Position numbers and translations under genes: made by a program
Shown: one piece after another, positions 18,901 through 27,192 of the stretch
Position numbering within the stretch: the stretch's first letter is position 1
Layout: each line of letters begins with the position of its first letter
Assembly (NCBI GenBank): GCA_937941765.1
Contig: CALDGQ010000016.1
Location: forward strand, 116,431-180,430
Reading direction: 5' to 3'
Origin: an uncultured Saprospiraceae bacterium
Lineage (GTDB): Bacteria; Bacteroidota; Bacteroidia; Chitinophagales; Saprospiraceae
Length of the DNA: 64,000 nt
Notes under the pieces: model-generated
What the model saw: only the letters and a program-made list of their open reading frames with translations
What the model was told of the DNA's origin: nothing
The model's database searches: none

Positions 18901-20490
18901 AATCGTTTGGTTCAATGTTTCAGGATTTGGGTTAGATGCATCCATCACTGTAATCTGATAAGATGCACCTCCATCTAAACCTGAAAGATTATCCATGCCG
19001 CCATCAGCAGCAATATTTCCACTTCCCATATCGGTAGCATCTGCTAAGTTGACATAGGTATAAGTATATGGAGCATTTCCTCCACTTATTGTAAAATCAA
19101 TTTCTCCATCTGTATCTCCAAAACAAGTCGCACCCGTAACAGTTGGTGTTAATGTCAAATTTCCGATTTCAATAATTGCAGGTGTTTCACAAACCGAAAG
19201 GATCATCCCAGCTGTATTTGCTGCTTCAATAGATGGGTTTGGTAACATCGCATTTTGATCTAAATTGACAGATGAAAAATCACCAGCTGATCCAACTGCA
19301 TCAAAACAAAGGTCAAATATATTTTCTCCATCAGGTAATGTTGTCCCTCCTAGCATAAACCATGAAAATGTAATAATACCTTCTGGCAGCGTTGGAGGTG
19401 TTCCAATATTGCTTTGGTCAAGTGAAGTACCAAAGAGAGGATTCAAATTAATTGCTGAGTTGAAATTGATGACTGCAGGGTCATAGTTTATCGTAAATTG
19501 TAAACTAAGCATTTGGTCAAAATTGTTGGTGATCAAAGAAATACAACCTAAACCATTTGGTGCAATTGTACTTTGTTCAAAAATCAATTCTAATCCGCTA
19601 CAAGGGACACCCACAACTTGGGTAGTTGCTGAGCAACCTTTGTCATCTGTGACTGTAATGTTGTAAGTTCCTTCCTGCGGTACAGTGAAACTAACGACAT
19701 CGTTGTGACTAGCATTTGGATTTGGCAAGGAACCCATCATTCCAGGAATTGCCGCATTTTCTATAACAATACTATTGTAATTTAATCCATCAAATTCTGA
19801 TAATCCACCTTGAGGTGTAAATGAACCAGTCGTTCCATTTAAAGTTGCACCGTTTATGGTTATTTCATTTAAGTAGACAACAGAAAAAGCTTGGTCAATA
19901 CTTACACGAGTACAAGGGCCAGCTGGGCTTCCATTATCTTGTTCAAAAATCCCATTTTGAAAATCATCAACGGTTATAGGTGCAAAGAATACTTCAATTG
20001 GTGCACCACCATTGAAAAAAGTTTGAATTCCTCCATCATTGTTGAAAGTTGCATTTCCACCAATATCACCAAATGTCATCCAAATAGGTTCCGCTGGAGG
20101 AGGAGGTAATGGAGTCAGAATGTTAGGATCTAATAATATTGCATCAAGATCCGGACCGCCTATTGTAGGCATAGCGCTATAAAGTGCATACCCTAATCCT
20201 GCGGTAGTTGCTAAAATTGGATCTCCTGTCAAATCAGCTGTTCCAGCAATATGATCAATATTCATTTCATCACCGAAACAAAAATATACTTGAGGAAAAT
20301 CAGTATCATTACTAGCACCCGTAAAGGTTCCTTCTTGTACATCACCTGCATCTTGGTCAGCACATGCACTGGAAGAAAAATTGGTTGACCCAACATCCAC
20401 CTTTTTTCGGAAGACCTTTTGAGGACTTTGTCCCATCATCAAAAATGCAGAAAATAGAAAAGCTAGAAAAGGGATTAATCTTTTAGTCAT
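15925..20490 (-). CDS. Giant SprB-repeat surface adhesin with T9SS type B sorting domain
   Basis: A 1521-residue protein starting at MTKRLIPFLAF, with a signal peptide ending in LMMGQ; the longer frame start at 20538 overlaps a promoter box and is rejected. Residues about 300-440 resemble a cohesin-type beta sandwich (YDPAVINFNSAINLNP). Then come about eleven SprB-type repeats of 75-90 residues, each opening with a Cys phrase (ATCFGDTDGEIDF, PTCAGDNNGNISL, PTCPEDNNGAVNI) and containing GG..PY.Y.W. The C-terminal domain (IFSPNGDGFNDIF, IFDRWGEQLFE, APTGVYVYII, GDITIIR) is the gliding-motility T9SS signal. SprB itself is the mobile gliding adhesin of Flavobacterium; a comparable surface adhesion role is inferred. 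Confidence 0.9.
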   Translation of the reverse strand: MTKRLIPFLAFLFSAFLMMGQSPQKVFRKKVDVGSTNFSSSACADQDAGDVQEGTFTGASNDTDFPQVYFCFGDEMNIDHIAGTADLTGDPILATTAGLGYALYSAMPTIGGPDLDAILLDPNILTPLPPPPAEPIWMTFGDIGGNATFNNDGGIQTFFNGGAPIEVFFAPITVDDFQNGIFEQDNGSPAGPCTRVSIDQAFSVVYLNEITINGATLNGTTGSFTPQGGLSEFDGLNYNSIVIENAAIPGMMGSLPNPNASHNDVVSFTVPQEGTYNITVTDDKGCSATTQVVGVPCSGLELIFEQSTIAPNGLGCISLITNNFDQMLSLQFTINYDPAVINFNSAINLNPLFGTSLDQSNIGTPPTLPEGIITFSWFMLGGTTLPDGENIFDLCFDAVGSAGDFSSVNLDQNAMLPNPSIEAANTAGMILSVCETPAIIEIGNLTLTPTVTGATCFGDTDGEIDFTISGGNAPYTYTYVNLADATDMGSGNIAADGGMDNLSGLDGGASYQITVMDASNPNPETLNQTIMIPEPSEVGSQLQVLNPTCAGDNNGNISLTVFYDGFAVALPSPDFSILWNNMETTANISNLPAAFYEVTVTHIPTGCTGMASTTLANPAPIDPGFTSQIATCAGFLDGSMSANPSGGMAPYMYNWDSPLPNMNLPSTNATVNGLDPGRYYLTITDSSGSGCVHIDSIDVGATTIIESNAVVTDVSCFGADNGSINLTPSAIGVNNGGYSFDWNDLPGVMNPEDRMMLDGNMGTAYEVTITDAAGCELVESYDVVEPDQILITLDVSMNETCVVGMDGSATISVTGGVGTLNYDWGTTPNQTTPMATNLVGGDYTVTVSDMNGCLDSLMVTILPPDPPIISLPDTSLLACSNSVDGSLEVIVVSTTSPVTTYAWSPNTTDNTAIVNNLGIGTYFVTVTTADGCTAIDTSVIASPNPITLLDSLVVIPTCPEDNNGAVNIIVEGGTAPYVYNWSTGFIGSNTLLPGLMGDSTYCATITDSNQCEALEVCVYLPIPPPIQATFTGQTLVSCNDGNTCDATAIALVSGGTGGNDYDFTWASNEVDSIANALCAGWNTVSITDGVCGIRDSVFIDAPDPLSVDVASIVIDEPTCFGATDGGASLMGDGGTPQYDYVWSTGSVTNSIFDVPAGSYNVTITDTNGCIFQFVVPIAEPDSLIATIDLFGTSDALCFGEDDGDISVVWSGGNSGPAMYEWTNNVSNTSTASGLPVGTYNITVTDINGCSDTTEHVINQPPPIMAVIPTPMEPECFGFQTFITLDTVFGGNPGLYTYSVDNGPQQLVNAAIPVFADLTHTISIFDSEGCRLDTMLFINQPDEVIVNLGPDVEIQLGDSIQLEPLPVSALAIDSIFWTPADFLSCTDCFEPWSAPLSTQEYTFTIIDINGCMGSDDIIVDVDKNRNIYIPNIFSPNGDGFNDIFKVESGPGVVDVNFMYIFDRWGEQLFERNNFVPADDISGGWDGTFKGKEAPTGVYVYIIEVDFADGITLLYRGDITIIR

Positions 20491-20535
20491 TACATTAAAT
20501 TTGTTAACTCGAGAATACGCTCGAAAAAATCTCGG

Positions 20536-20543
20536 CAAAAATA
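20536..20543 (-). promoter_or_regulatory. Bacteroidota -7 box upstream of the SprB-like gene
   Basis: On the minus strand TATTTTTG fits TAnnTTTG, 46 bases before the ATG at 20490. It overlaps the alternative start at 20538, which it argues against. Confidence 0.5.
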
Positions 20544-20711
20544 GCTATAAGAAGGCGAAAAATAGGTTCACAAACCTTAATTCTTTACAATTAAATTATA
20601 ACGCACATAACGTTGTGTTATTGCTTGGTTAGTAACCCCAGAAAGTGTTGTAAGCTTGCGTGAATATACATAGAATTTTTCTCAATATAGAGAAGAAACC
20701 CATCGATGTAA

Positions 20712-21965
20712 TCACTTGTCAAAAACTTCGCCTTTTAGAACAATTGTCTCAATATGATCACTTCCAAATGCATATGGAATATATGCAACAGAAGGAATGT
20801 TTTTAGTAATGAAAAAGCTTGCCATTTTCCCTCGTTCAATGCTCCCAAAATCAGCATTCATTTCCATGGCATAAGCACCATTAATCGTTGCCGCATTGAT
20901 CGCTTCTTGTGGCGTCATTTTCATTTTGATACAAGCCAATGATAAAACAAAAGGCATTCGACCAGACGGTGTCGTACCTGGATTGTAATCAGAAGCTAGT
21001 GCAACTGGCAATCCTTTGTCTATCATTTTTCTAGCAGGAGGGTAGTGGTCGTTCAGAAAAAATGGGGCAGATGGCAACAATGTTGGCATCGTATCAGAAT
21101 GAAGTAAGCACTCCATTTCTGCATCATTCAAAACTTCTAAATGATCTACAGAAACGGCATCATTGGCAACACTCATTTGAATTCCACCCATGCAATTAAA
21201 CTGGTTGGTATGTATCTTTGCTTTTAATCCGTATTTTTTTCCAGCTTGAATAATCTCTTCTGTATCTGCTGGTGAGAAGAATCCTTTCTCACAAAATGCA
21301 TCGATGTAATCTGCTAATTTTTCCTCAGCAACTCGTGGCAACATTTCATTGATAACTAAATCGATGTAACCTCTTTTATTTTCTCGATATTCCATTGGAT
21401 AAGAATGCGCTCCTAAAAAAGTTGCTTTGATTCCTAATCTCGATTCTGCTTTCAAGCGCTTGATTACTCGCAATATTTTCAATTCACTTTCAACCGTTAG
21501 GCCATACCCACTTTTTATTTCAACACAACCTGTTCCGTATTTTGCAATCTCTTCTAACCTTGCTCTTGCGTGTATAAGTAGCTCATCTTCAGACATTTCA
21601 CCCAGTTTTTTAGCTGAGTTTAAAATACCTCCACCTTTGGCCGAAATTTCTGCATAAGTCAATCCATTAATGCGATCTTCAAATTCACTTTCACGACTTT
21701 TTGCAAAAACTAGATGCGTATGTGAATCACACCAAGATGGGAAAACGAATTTTCCAGTGGCATCAATTACGATGAACTTATCACTGTCAGTAGCTTTTGG
21801 AGCATCTTCCATTTTTCCAAAATCAAGAATTCTTTCACCTTCAGTTACTAAAAATGCGTTTTTAATAACAGGTAAAACACGCATCGCCTCACCCCGACTA
21901 ACAGGGAGAGGCGATGTGCTTGCTTGGAAAAGAGAATCAATGTTTTTTATGAGCAATTTTTTCAT
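20712..21965 (-). CDS. hutI: Imidazolonepropionase
   Basis: This cytoplasmic amidohydrolase opens the imidazolone ring in the third step of histidine breakdown to glutamate. The 417-residue length is normal. Metal-binding residues are visible: His82 and His84 in CDSHTHLVF, the His of FLGAHSYP, the His of KIHTNQF and the Asp of ALASDYNPGT. The substrate-binding motif VEIKSGYGL and the GMPF-like SGRMPFVLSL are also present. The other hut genes are not in the window. It begins 8 bases after the stop of the thioredoxin-SPOR gene, so the two share a transcript even though they seem functionally unrelated. A 9-base palindrome lies inside the coding region near 21883-21914. Confidence 0.95.
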   Translation of the reverse strand: MKKLLIKNIDSLFQASTSPLPVSRGEAMRVLPVIKNAFLVTEGERILDFGKMEDAPKATDSDKFIVIDATGKFVFPSWCDSHTHLVFAKSRESEFEDRINGLTYAEISAKGGGILNSAKKLGEMSEDELLIHARARLEEIAKYGTGCVEIKSGYGLTVESELKILRVIKRLKAESRLGIKATFLGAHSYPMEYRENKRGYIDLVINEMLPRVAEEKLADYIDAFCEKGFFSPADTEEIIQAGKKYGLKAKIHTNQFNCMGGIQMSVANDAVSVDHLEVLNDAEMECLLHSDTMPTLLPSAPFFLNDHYPPARKMIDKGLPVALASDYNPGTTPSGRMPFVLSLACIKMKMTPQEAINAATINGAYAMEMNADFGSIERGKMASFFITKNIPSVAYIPYAFGSDHIETIVLKGEVFDK

Positions 21966-21973
21966 GCTCGAAA

Positions 21974-22963
21974 TTACTGCATTAATCTCAAATCTTTTAT
22001 AATTCCGTCAATTTGAATTCCTTTTAAATAATTGCTGAAGTCAATTGCATCTTGTCTATTCATAAATTCTCCAATCAATACTTTGTAAACCGTCTTTCCA
22101 CGTAAGGTTCCGATATTCACAAGTATAGGAGCATCTACTTTTGATTGTAATTTTTCAACTTCGGTCAACACATTTCCATAATGTCCAAAAGCCCCAATCT
22201 GTACACTATATCCAGCAGATGGCTGACGGGATACAGAAAATCTAAATAATCCTTGACCTGCAGGCATCACTTCTGGTGCGGCATTTGGTACTGGTTCTCT
22301 TTCGATTGGTGTTGTTTCTACATATACTGGAGCAGGTGCTTCGACTACAGGTGCTGGATAAGTTGGAACCGGCGCAGGCACTGGATGATTTGGAACCGGT
22401 GCAGGTGCAGGACTAGGCGTATAAGGCGCTGGTGCTGTCGTACCTAACGGTGGTCTATAACTCGTCTCTGGTTGTGTAGTTGGAACCGTAGTAATATCAG
22501 AAGTTGGTCTTGTACGAACTTCTTCTACAATTGAAATAATTCTTCTATTATCGGGATGATCGTATCTGTTCAATACTTCACGCATTTTTGTTGCGCCCAT
22601 TGCTTCTTGATGACGATCTAATAATTGACCTGCCGAATTGAATATTAAAATGCTCGGTAACGCTTGAATTTCATATTTTTCTTTCAACGCAAAACCGTCA
22701 AAGTCATCAATATCAACTTTTACAGGAATAAAACTTCCAGCAATATAATCGGCTAATAAATCATCGTTAAAAGTGGTTTGATCCATCATTTGACATGGCA
22801 AACACCAACGAGCAGTGAAGTCAACAAATATTAATTTGCCTTCAGTTGCAGCTTTTTCTTTAGCAGAAACGAAACTGCCATTAAAGAATTTTACTTTGGT
22901 TGCATAAGCTGAGCTACCAAATAGAAAAGGAGTGATCAATAGGATCAATAATAAACGTTTCAT
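21974..22963 (-). CDS. Secreted thioredoxin-SPOR fusion protein
   Basis: A 329-residue protein with four parts. Residues 1-21 are a signal peptide (LLLILLITPFLFGSSAYA). Residues about 28-130 form a thioredoxin-like domain with the active-site motif WCLPC (Cys54, Cys57) and the cis-Pro region ALPSILIF. Residues about 160-235 are a proline-rich linker (APAPYTPSPAPAPVP). Residues about 248-329 form a SPOR domain (GYSVQIGAFGHYGNV, VYKVLIGEFMNRQDA). SPOR domains bind denuded septal peptidoglycan, so this looks like a periplasmic disulfide reductase or isomerase held at the division site or cell wall; that role is inferred. It lies 8 bases upstream of hutI. Confidence 0.85.
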   Translation of the reverse strand: MKRLLLILLITPFLFGSSAYATKVKFFNGSFVSAKEKAATEGKLIFVDFTARWCLPCQMMDQTTFNDDLLADYIAGSFIPVKVDIDDFDGFALKEKYEIQALPSILIFNSAGQLLDRHQEAMGATKMREVLNRYDHPDNRRIISIVEEVRTRPTSDITTVPTTQPETSYRPPLGTTAPAPYTPSPAPAPVPNHPVPAPVPTYPAPVVEAPAPVYVETTPIEREPVPNAAPEVMPAGQGLFRFSVSRQPSAGYSVQIGAFGHYGNVLTEVEKLQSKVDAPILVNIGTLRGKTVYKVLIGEFMNRQDAIDFSNYLKGIQIDGIIKDLRLMQ

Positions 22964-23323
22964 AGCGAGAGGCTTAGAGGGTTTAACAAATCGGGTCCGG
23001 TGAATTTTACTGGAAGGTGATTATTTATTTGGATAATCGCTTCCTCATAGCTGTATAGGTCATCATATGCAAAGTTTGTACCAATTGAGGATTATTTTAA
23101 TATAAAACTATTTTGATAGATTATTATTTTCTTTAATATGATAATCTTGAAAATTGTTTTTTTGAATGATATCAGATATGTGATTTATGATTGGATTATT
23201 GGTCTGTATTCAGGTATTTACTAATAACTATCTTATCATAAATCATACGGTATAAATTACACATCTCCCACATTTTTTTTACCTTGCAAGACTTCAAAAC
23301 AGCTTGAATAAACTAAACACTGT

Positions 23324-24313
23324 ATGTCAAAACTAAAAGCTGCCATTACGGGAGTTGGAGGATATGTTCCCGATTTTGTGCTTACCAACAAACTACTCGA
23401 ATCCATGGTGGAAACCACCGACGAATGGATTTTTACGAGAACAGGAATTAAGGAACGTAGAATTCTGAAAGGCGAGAATATGGGGACTTCCGTTCTTGCT
23501 GCCAATGCTATTCAAAATTTACTGGACAAAACCAATACGGATCCTGACTCTATCGAATTAGTCATTTGTGCAACAGTGACGGCTGACAGAGCATTTCCTG
23601 ATACGGCAAACATTGCTTGCACGAAAATTGGACTAAAAAATGCCTATGGCTTTGACTTAAGTGCAGCTTGCTCAGGTTTCCTTTATGCATTGAATACAGG
23701 AGCAAGTTTTATTCAGTCAGGGATGTATAAAAAGGTGATTGTCGTTGGGGCAGATAAAATGTCTTCCATCATAGATTATACGGATAGAACAACGTGTGTA
23801 ATTTTTGGTGATGGCGCAGGAGCAGTGTTATTAGAACCAGCTAAGGATGATGATGGATATCATGATGCAGTCCTCAAAGCAGATGGTTCAGGCGAAAAAT
23901 ATTTGCACATGCCTTCTGGTGGTTCTAGAAAACCACCTTCATTGCAAACCGTAAAAAATAAAGAACATTTTATATACCAAGATGGCCGACCTGTTTTCAA
24001 AGCAGCAGTTACTGGGATGTCTACTGCAGTCAAGGAAGTCATGTCGCGGAACCAATTGTCAAAAGATGATGTTTCGTGGGTAGTACCACATCAAGCCAAT
24101 TTAAGGATCATTAATACTGTTGCAAGCATGATGGATTTTCCAATGGAAAAGGTGATGTTAACCATCCAAAAGTATGGAAATACAACCGCTGCAACGATTC
24201 CTTTATGCTTAAATGAATACGAAAGTCAACTAAATAAAGGCGATAAGCTCATTTTAACTGCTTTCGGTGGTGGTTTTACTTGGGGAGCTTCTTATTTGAC
24301 ATGGGCTTATTAA
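23324..24313 (+). CDS. fabH: 3-oxoacyl-[acyl-carrier-protein] synthase III
   Basis: KAS III condenses acetyl-CoA with malonyl-ACP to start fatty acid synthesis in the cytoplasm. The 329-residue product has normal length and the complete catalytic triad: Cys116 in SAACSGFLYAL, His256 in VPHQANLRI and Asn286 in GNTTAATIP. The N-terminal TTDEWIFTRTGIKERR is characteristic. It leads the order fabH-efp-accB-accC; plsX and rpmF, often just upstream in Bacteroidota, are absent. The 360-base gap before it (22964-23323) is AT-rich and holds only a near-consensus box (TACCTTGC at 23280-23287). Confidence 0.97.
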   Translation: MSKLKAAITGVGGYVPDFVLTNKLLESMVETTDEWIFTRTGIKERRILKGENMGTSVLAANAIQNLLDKTNTDPDSIELVICATVTADRAFPDTANIACTKIGLKNAYGFDLSAACSGFLYALNTGASFIQSGMYKKVIVVGADKMSSIIDYTDRTTCVIFGDGAGAVLLEPAKDDDGYHDAVLKADGSGEKYLHMPSGGSRKPPSLQTVKNKEHFIYQDGRPVFKAAVTGMSTAVKEVMSRNQLSKDDVSWVVPHQANLRIINTVASMMDFPMEKVMLTIQKYGNTTAATIPLCLNEYESQLNKGDKLILTAFGGGFTWGASYLTWAY

Positions 24314-24345
24314 GCTTATTTAAGCCTTGGAAACTGTATTTTTCC

Positions 24346-24353
24346 TATCTTTG
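24346..24353 (+). promoter_or_regulatory. Bacteroidota promoter upstream of efp
   Basis: TATCTTTG followed by CAC matches TAnnTTTG, with a TTG at 24327-24329 at a plausible -33 position. It lies 28 bases before the efp ATG, so efp and the acc genes can be expressed apart from fabH. Confidence 0.7.
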
Positions 24354-24380
24354 CACTCTTAAAAATTATTAAATACTAAA

Positions 24381-24950
24381 ATGGCAAATACTTCAGAAAT
24401 TAGAAATGGCCTATGCCTCAATTTCAATAACGATGTTTATAAGGTTATTGAATTCTTACACGTAAAACCTGGTAAAGGTCCAGCTTTCGTTCGTTGTAAA
24501 TTGAAAAGTTTGACAAACGGGAAAGTAGTTGATAACACTTGGCCATCTTCTCACAAAATTGATGTGGTAAGAGTTGAAAGAAGAAAATTTCAATTCCTTT
24601 ATGGAGATGATGAAGGATTCAATTTTATGGACAACGAAACTTTTGATCAAACCATGTTGGATCCTAAGTTGTTGGATAGTCCCAAATTGATGAAAGAAGG
24701 AATGAACGTAGATGTATTGTTTGATTCTGAAAAAAACCTTCCATTGACAGTCGAAATGCCTCAATATATCATTCTTGAAGTTACTTACACAGAACCAGGA
24801 GTGAAAGGTGATACTGCAACCAATGCAACGAAACCTGCTACCGTAGAAACAGGTGCAGAAATCCGTGTTCCACTTTTTATCAATACAGGTGATAAGGTGA
24901 AAATTGACACTAGTAACGGTAGTTACCATGAAAGAGTGAAGAATAAATAA
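24381..24950 (+). CDS. efp: Translation elongation factor P
   Basis: EF-P binds between the P and E sites of the ribosome and relieves stalling at polyproline stretches. The 189-residue length is standard and the three-domain beta structure is evident. The tip loop reads HVKPGKGPAFVRCK with Lys32 at the position modified in many bacteria. The C-terminal domain has the signature VPLFINTGDKVKIDTSNGSY. It lies between fabH and accB, as in many Bacteroidota, and has its own strong promoter. The many proline-rich envelope proteins in this window would be natural clients. Confidence 0.97.
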   Translation: MANTSEIRNGLCLNFNNDVYKVIEFLHVKPGKGPAFVRCKLKSLTNGKVVDNTWPSSHKIDVVRVERRKFQFLYGDDEGFNFMDNETFDQTMLDPKLLDSPKLMKEGMNVDVLFDSEKNLPLTVEMPQYIILEVTYTEPGVKGDTATNATKPATVETGAEIRVPLFINTGDKVKIDTSNGSYHERVKNK

Positions 24951-25021
24951 GCTTCCATTTCAAGACTGAGAATAGTAAATGAAAACAATGAGCGAAAGCT
25001 CTCAACTTAAACTCTATAGTT

Positions 25022-25558
25022 ATGACTTTTAAGGAAATAACAGAAATAATAAAACTCGTTAATAAATCTAACTTGACCGAATTCAAAGTTAAAAACGGGG
25101 ATTTTTCTTTAAACATTCGTACCAAGAAATATGGTAAAATGATTGCCAATCAACAGCAACAACAAATGCCACAGCAGCAGTTGATTCCAATTGCCAACCC
25201 AATGACTACAGCTGTCCAGCAACCTGTAATCGCACCAACTCCTGCTCCTGAAAAAGGATCGAACGGAAGCAGTGATTCTAAAGATAGTAAAGAAGGCAAA
25301 GAAGCGAAAGCTGATTTATTGGAAATCAAATCTCCAATGGTCGGTACTTTTTATAGAGCTCCTGAACCAGGAAAACCTTCTTATGTCAACGTCGGAGATT
25401 ATGTAGAAAAAGGTACAGTGGTTGCGATTGTTGAAGCAATGAAACTATTCAACGAAATAGAATCAGAAGTAAGTGGACGTATTGTTGATGTTCTTGCAGA
25501 AGATGCATCTCCAGTAGAATATGACCAAGTGATGTATCTAGTTGATCCCAAAGGATAA
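25022..25558 (+). CDS. accB: Biotin carboxyl carrier protein of acetyl-CoA carboxylase
   Basis: The 178-residue protein carries biotin between the carboxylase and carboxyltransferase parts of acetyl-CoA carboxylase. An N-terminal helical region ([20 protein letters not shown]) is followed by a flexible Gln/Pro/Ser-rich linker (residues about 45-95). The C-terminal biotinyl domain has the thumb region [17 protein letters not shown] and the biotinylation motif [10 protein letters not shown] with Lys141. It lies 71 bases after efp and 35 bases before accC, and forms an operon with accC. Confidence 0.96.
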   Translation: MTFKEITEIIKLVNKSNLTEFKVKNGDFSLNIRTKKYGKMIANQQQQQMPQQQLIPIANPMTTAVQQPVIAPTPAPEKGSNGSSDSKDSKEGKEAKADLLEIKSPMVGTFYRAPEPGKPSYVNVGDYVEKGTVVAIVEAMKLFNEIESEVSGRIVDVLAEDASPVEYDQVMYLVDPKG

Positions 25559-25593
25559 TCGGGTATCCTCCCAACATCTTTAATTGAAAACAA

Positions 25594-26946
25594 ATGTTTG
25601 AAAAAATACTGATAGCGAATCGTGGTGAAATTGCACTGCGTATTATCAGAACTTGTAAAGAAATGGGTATCCGTACCGTTGCGGTTTACTCAACTGCCGA
25701 TGAAGAAAGTCTCCACGTTCGTTTCGCTGATGAAGCGGTGAGAATCGGTCCTCCAAGTTCAGCAGAATCTTATCTTAGTATTCCTAAAATAATGGCAGCT
25801 GTTGAAATCACCAACGCAGATGCAATACATCCTGGTTATGGTTTTCTAGCTGAAAATGCAGACTTCGCTGAAGTTTGTGCTGAATATGGCATTAAATTTA
25901 TCGGCCCAACGCCAGAGCAAATGCGGAAAATGGGAGATAAAATTACCGCTAAAGACACGATGAAGAAAGCAAATGTGCCTGTGATTCCTGGCTCTGATGG
26001 TTTGATAAAAGACATCAAAGAAGGTATTAGTATTGCTGGTGAAATCGGTTACCCGGTCATCCTAAAAGCAACTGCCGGTGGTGGTGGAAAAGGAATGAGA
26101 GAAGTGTGGGCAGAAGAAGAATTTGAAAAAGCATGGAACACTGCTCGTCAAGAAGCCGCCGCCTCTTTTGGTAATGATGGTATCTATATCGAAAAATTAA
26201 TTGAAGAACCACGCCATATTGAATTCCAAATTGTAGGAGATCAGCATGGAGAAGTTTGTCATTTATCCGAACGTGATTGTTCTATCCAAAGACGTCATCA
26301 AAAGTTGGTGGAAGAAACACCTTCTCCATTTTTAACAAAAGCATTACGTAAACGCATGGGTGAAGCTGCAATCGCTGCAGGAAAAGCCATCAATTACGAA
26401 GGAGTCGGAACCGTTGAATTTCTGGTTGACAAACACAAGGAATTCTACTTCATGGAAATGAATACACGTATCCAAGTGGAACATACCATCACAGAAGAAG
26501 TGATCGATCATGACTTGATCAAAGAACAAATAAAAGTAGCTTGGGGAATTCCTATATCTGGGAAAAATTACATTCCTAATATGCATGCAATTGAATGCAG
26601 AATCAACGCAGAAGATATTTATAACAATTTCCGCCCGAGCCCAGGTGTTATTACTTCATTCCATAGTGCAAAAGGACATGGGGTACGAGTTGACACGCAT
26701 GCTTACTCTGGTTATACCATTACACCTTATTATGATTCAATGATTGCCAAGTTGATCTGTCGTGCGCAAACACGTGAAGAGTGTATCAAAAAAATGTCAA
26801 GAGCTTTAGATGAATTTATTATTGAAGGGATACACACTACCATTCCATTCCACAAGAAGTTAATGAAAGATGAAAATTTCTTAAGTGGCAATTTCAATAC
26901 TGGATTCTTGAATGATTTTGATTTGGGAGAGGATCCTAAGAAGTAA
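25594..26946 (+). CDS. accC: Biotin carboxylase subunit of acetyl-CoA carboxylase
   Basis: This ATP-grasp enzyme carboxylates the biotin on AccB using bicarbonate and ATP. The 450-residue length is normal. Features include the start [17 protein letters not shown], the motif [15 protein letters not shown], the glycine-rich ATP lid [12 protein letters not shown], the active-site segment [13 protein letters not shown] with EETPSP, and the metal-binding [10 protein letters not shown]. It is the last gene of the fabH-efp-accB-accC group. The carboxyltransferase genes accA and accD are not nearby. Confidence 0.97.
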   Translation: MFEKILIANRGEIALRIIRTCKEMGIRTVAVYSTADEESLHVRFADEAVRIGPPSSAESYLSIPKIMAAVEITNADAIHPGYGFLAENADFAEVCAEYGIKFIGPTPEQMRKMGDKITAKDTMKKANVPVIPGSDGLIKDIKEGISIAGEIGYPVILKATAGGGGKGMREVWAEEEFEKAWNTARQEAAASFGNDGIYIEKLIEEPRHIEFQIVGDQHGEVCHLSERDCSIQRRHQKLVEETPSPFLTKALRKRMGEAAIAAGKAINYEGVGTVEFLVDKHKEFYFMEMNTRIQVEHTITEEVIDHDLIKEQIKVAWGIPISGKNYIPNMHAIECRINAEDIYNNFRPSPGVITSFHSAKGHGVRVDTHAYSGYTITPYYDSMIAKLICRAQTREECIKKMSRALDEFIIEGIHTTIPFHKKLMKDENFLSGNFNTGFLNDFDLGEDPKK

Positions 26947-26954
26947 TGTTTAGG

Positions 26955-27147
26955 AACCGCAGAATATCGAACCGCAGAATATTGAATGTCGAAATGGAGC
27001 TCGTAGACAACCATTTATGAATTTGTTTTCTAAAATCTCAAATTCGACATTCGAAATTCCTTCCTCGTTCGTTTTCGATATGCTGTTACGGGGTTATGAA
27101 TTTTAGTAGAATCTAACATCATAACGATCATATCATACATCATACAT
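26955..27147. repeat. Intergenic repeat patch after accC
   Basis: The 246-base gap holds a tandem 15-base repeat (AACCGCAGAATAT at 26955 and 26970) and an inverted pair, GAATGTCGAA (26984-26993) with TTCGACATTC (27043-27052). It also holds a copy of the ATCATACATCATACAT string (27128-27147) that recurs after the PLP-enzyme gene near 36.9 kb. Confidence 0.5.
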
Positions 27148-27192
27148 TCAAGTGAGTGTCAGCGATCGAGCACCTTATCATACATCAACAAA

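Noticed and set aside
20491..20538. N-terminal 16 codons of the longest SprB-like frame
   Set aside because: They precede a proper signal peptide and overlap a -7 box.
21883..21914. Palindrome inside hutI (CATCGCCTC/GAGGCGATG) coding SPLPVSRGEAMRV, suspected repeat insertion
   Set aside because: From memory, other HutI proteins have an N-terminus of similar length with a comparable GxxM.LP segment, so no net insertion is evident; it is worth a check only if the palindrome recurs in the genome.
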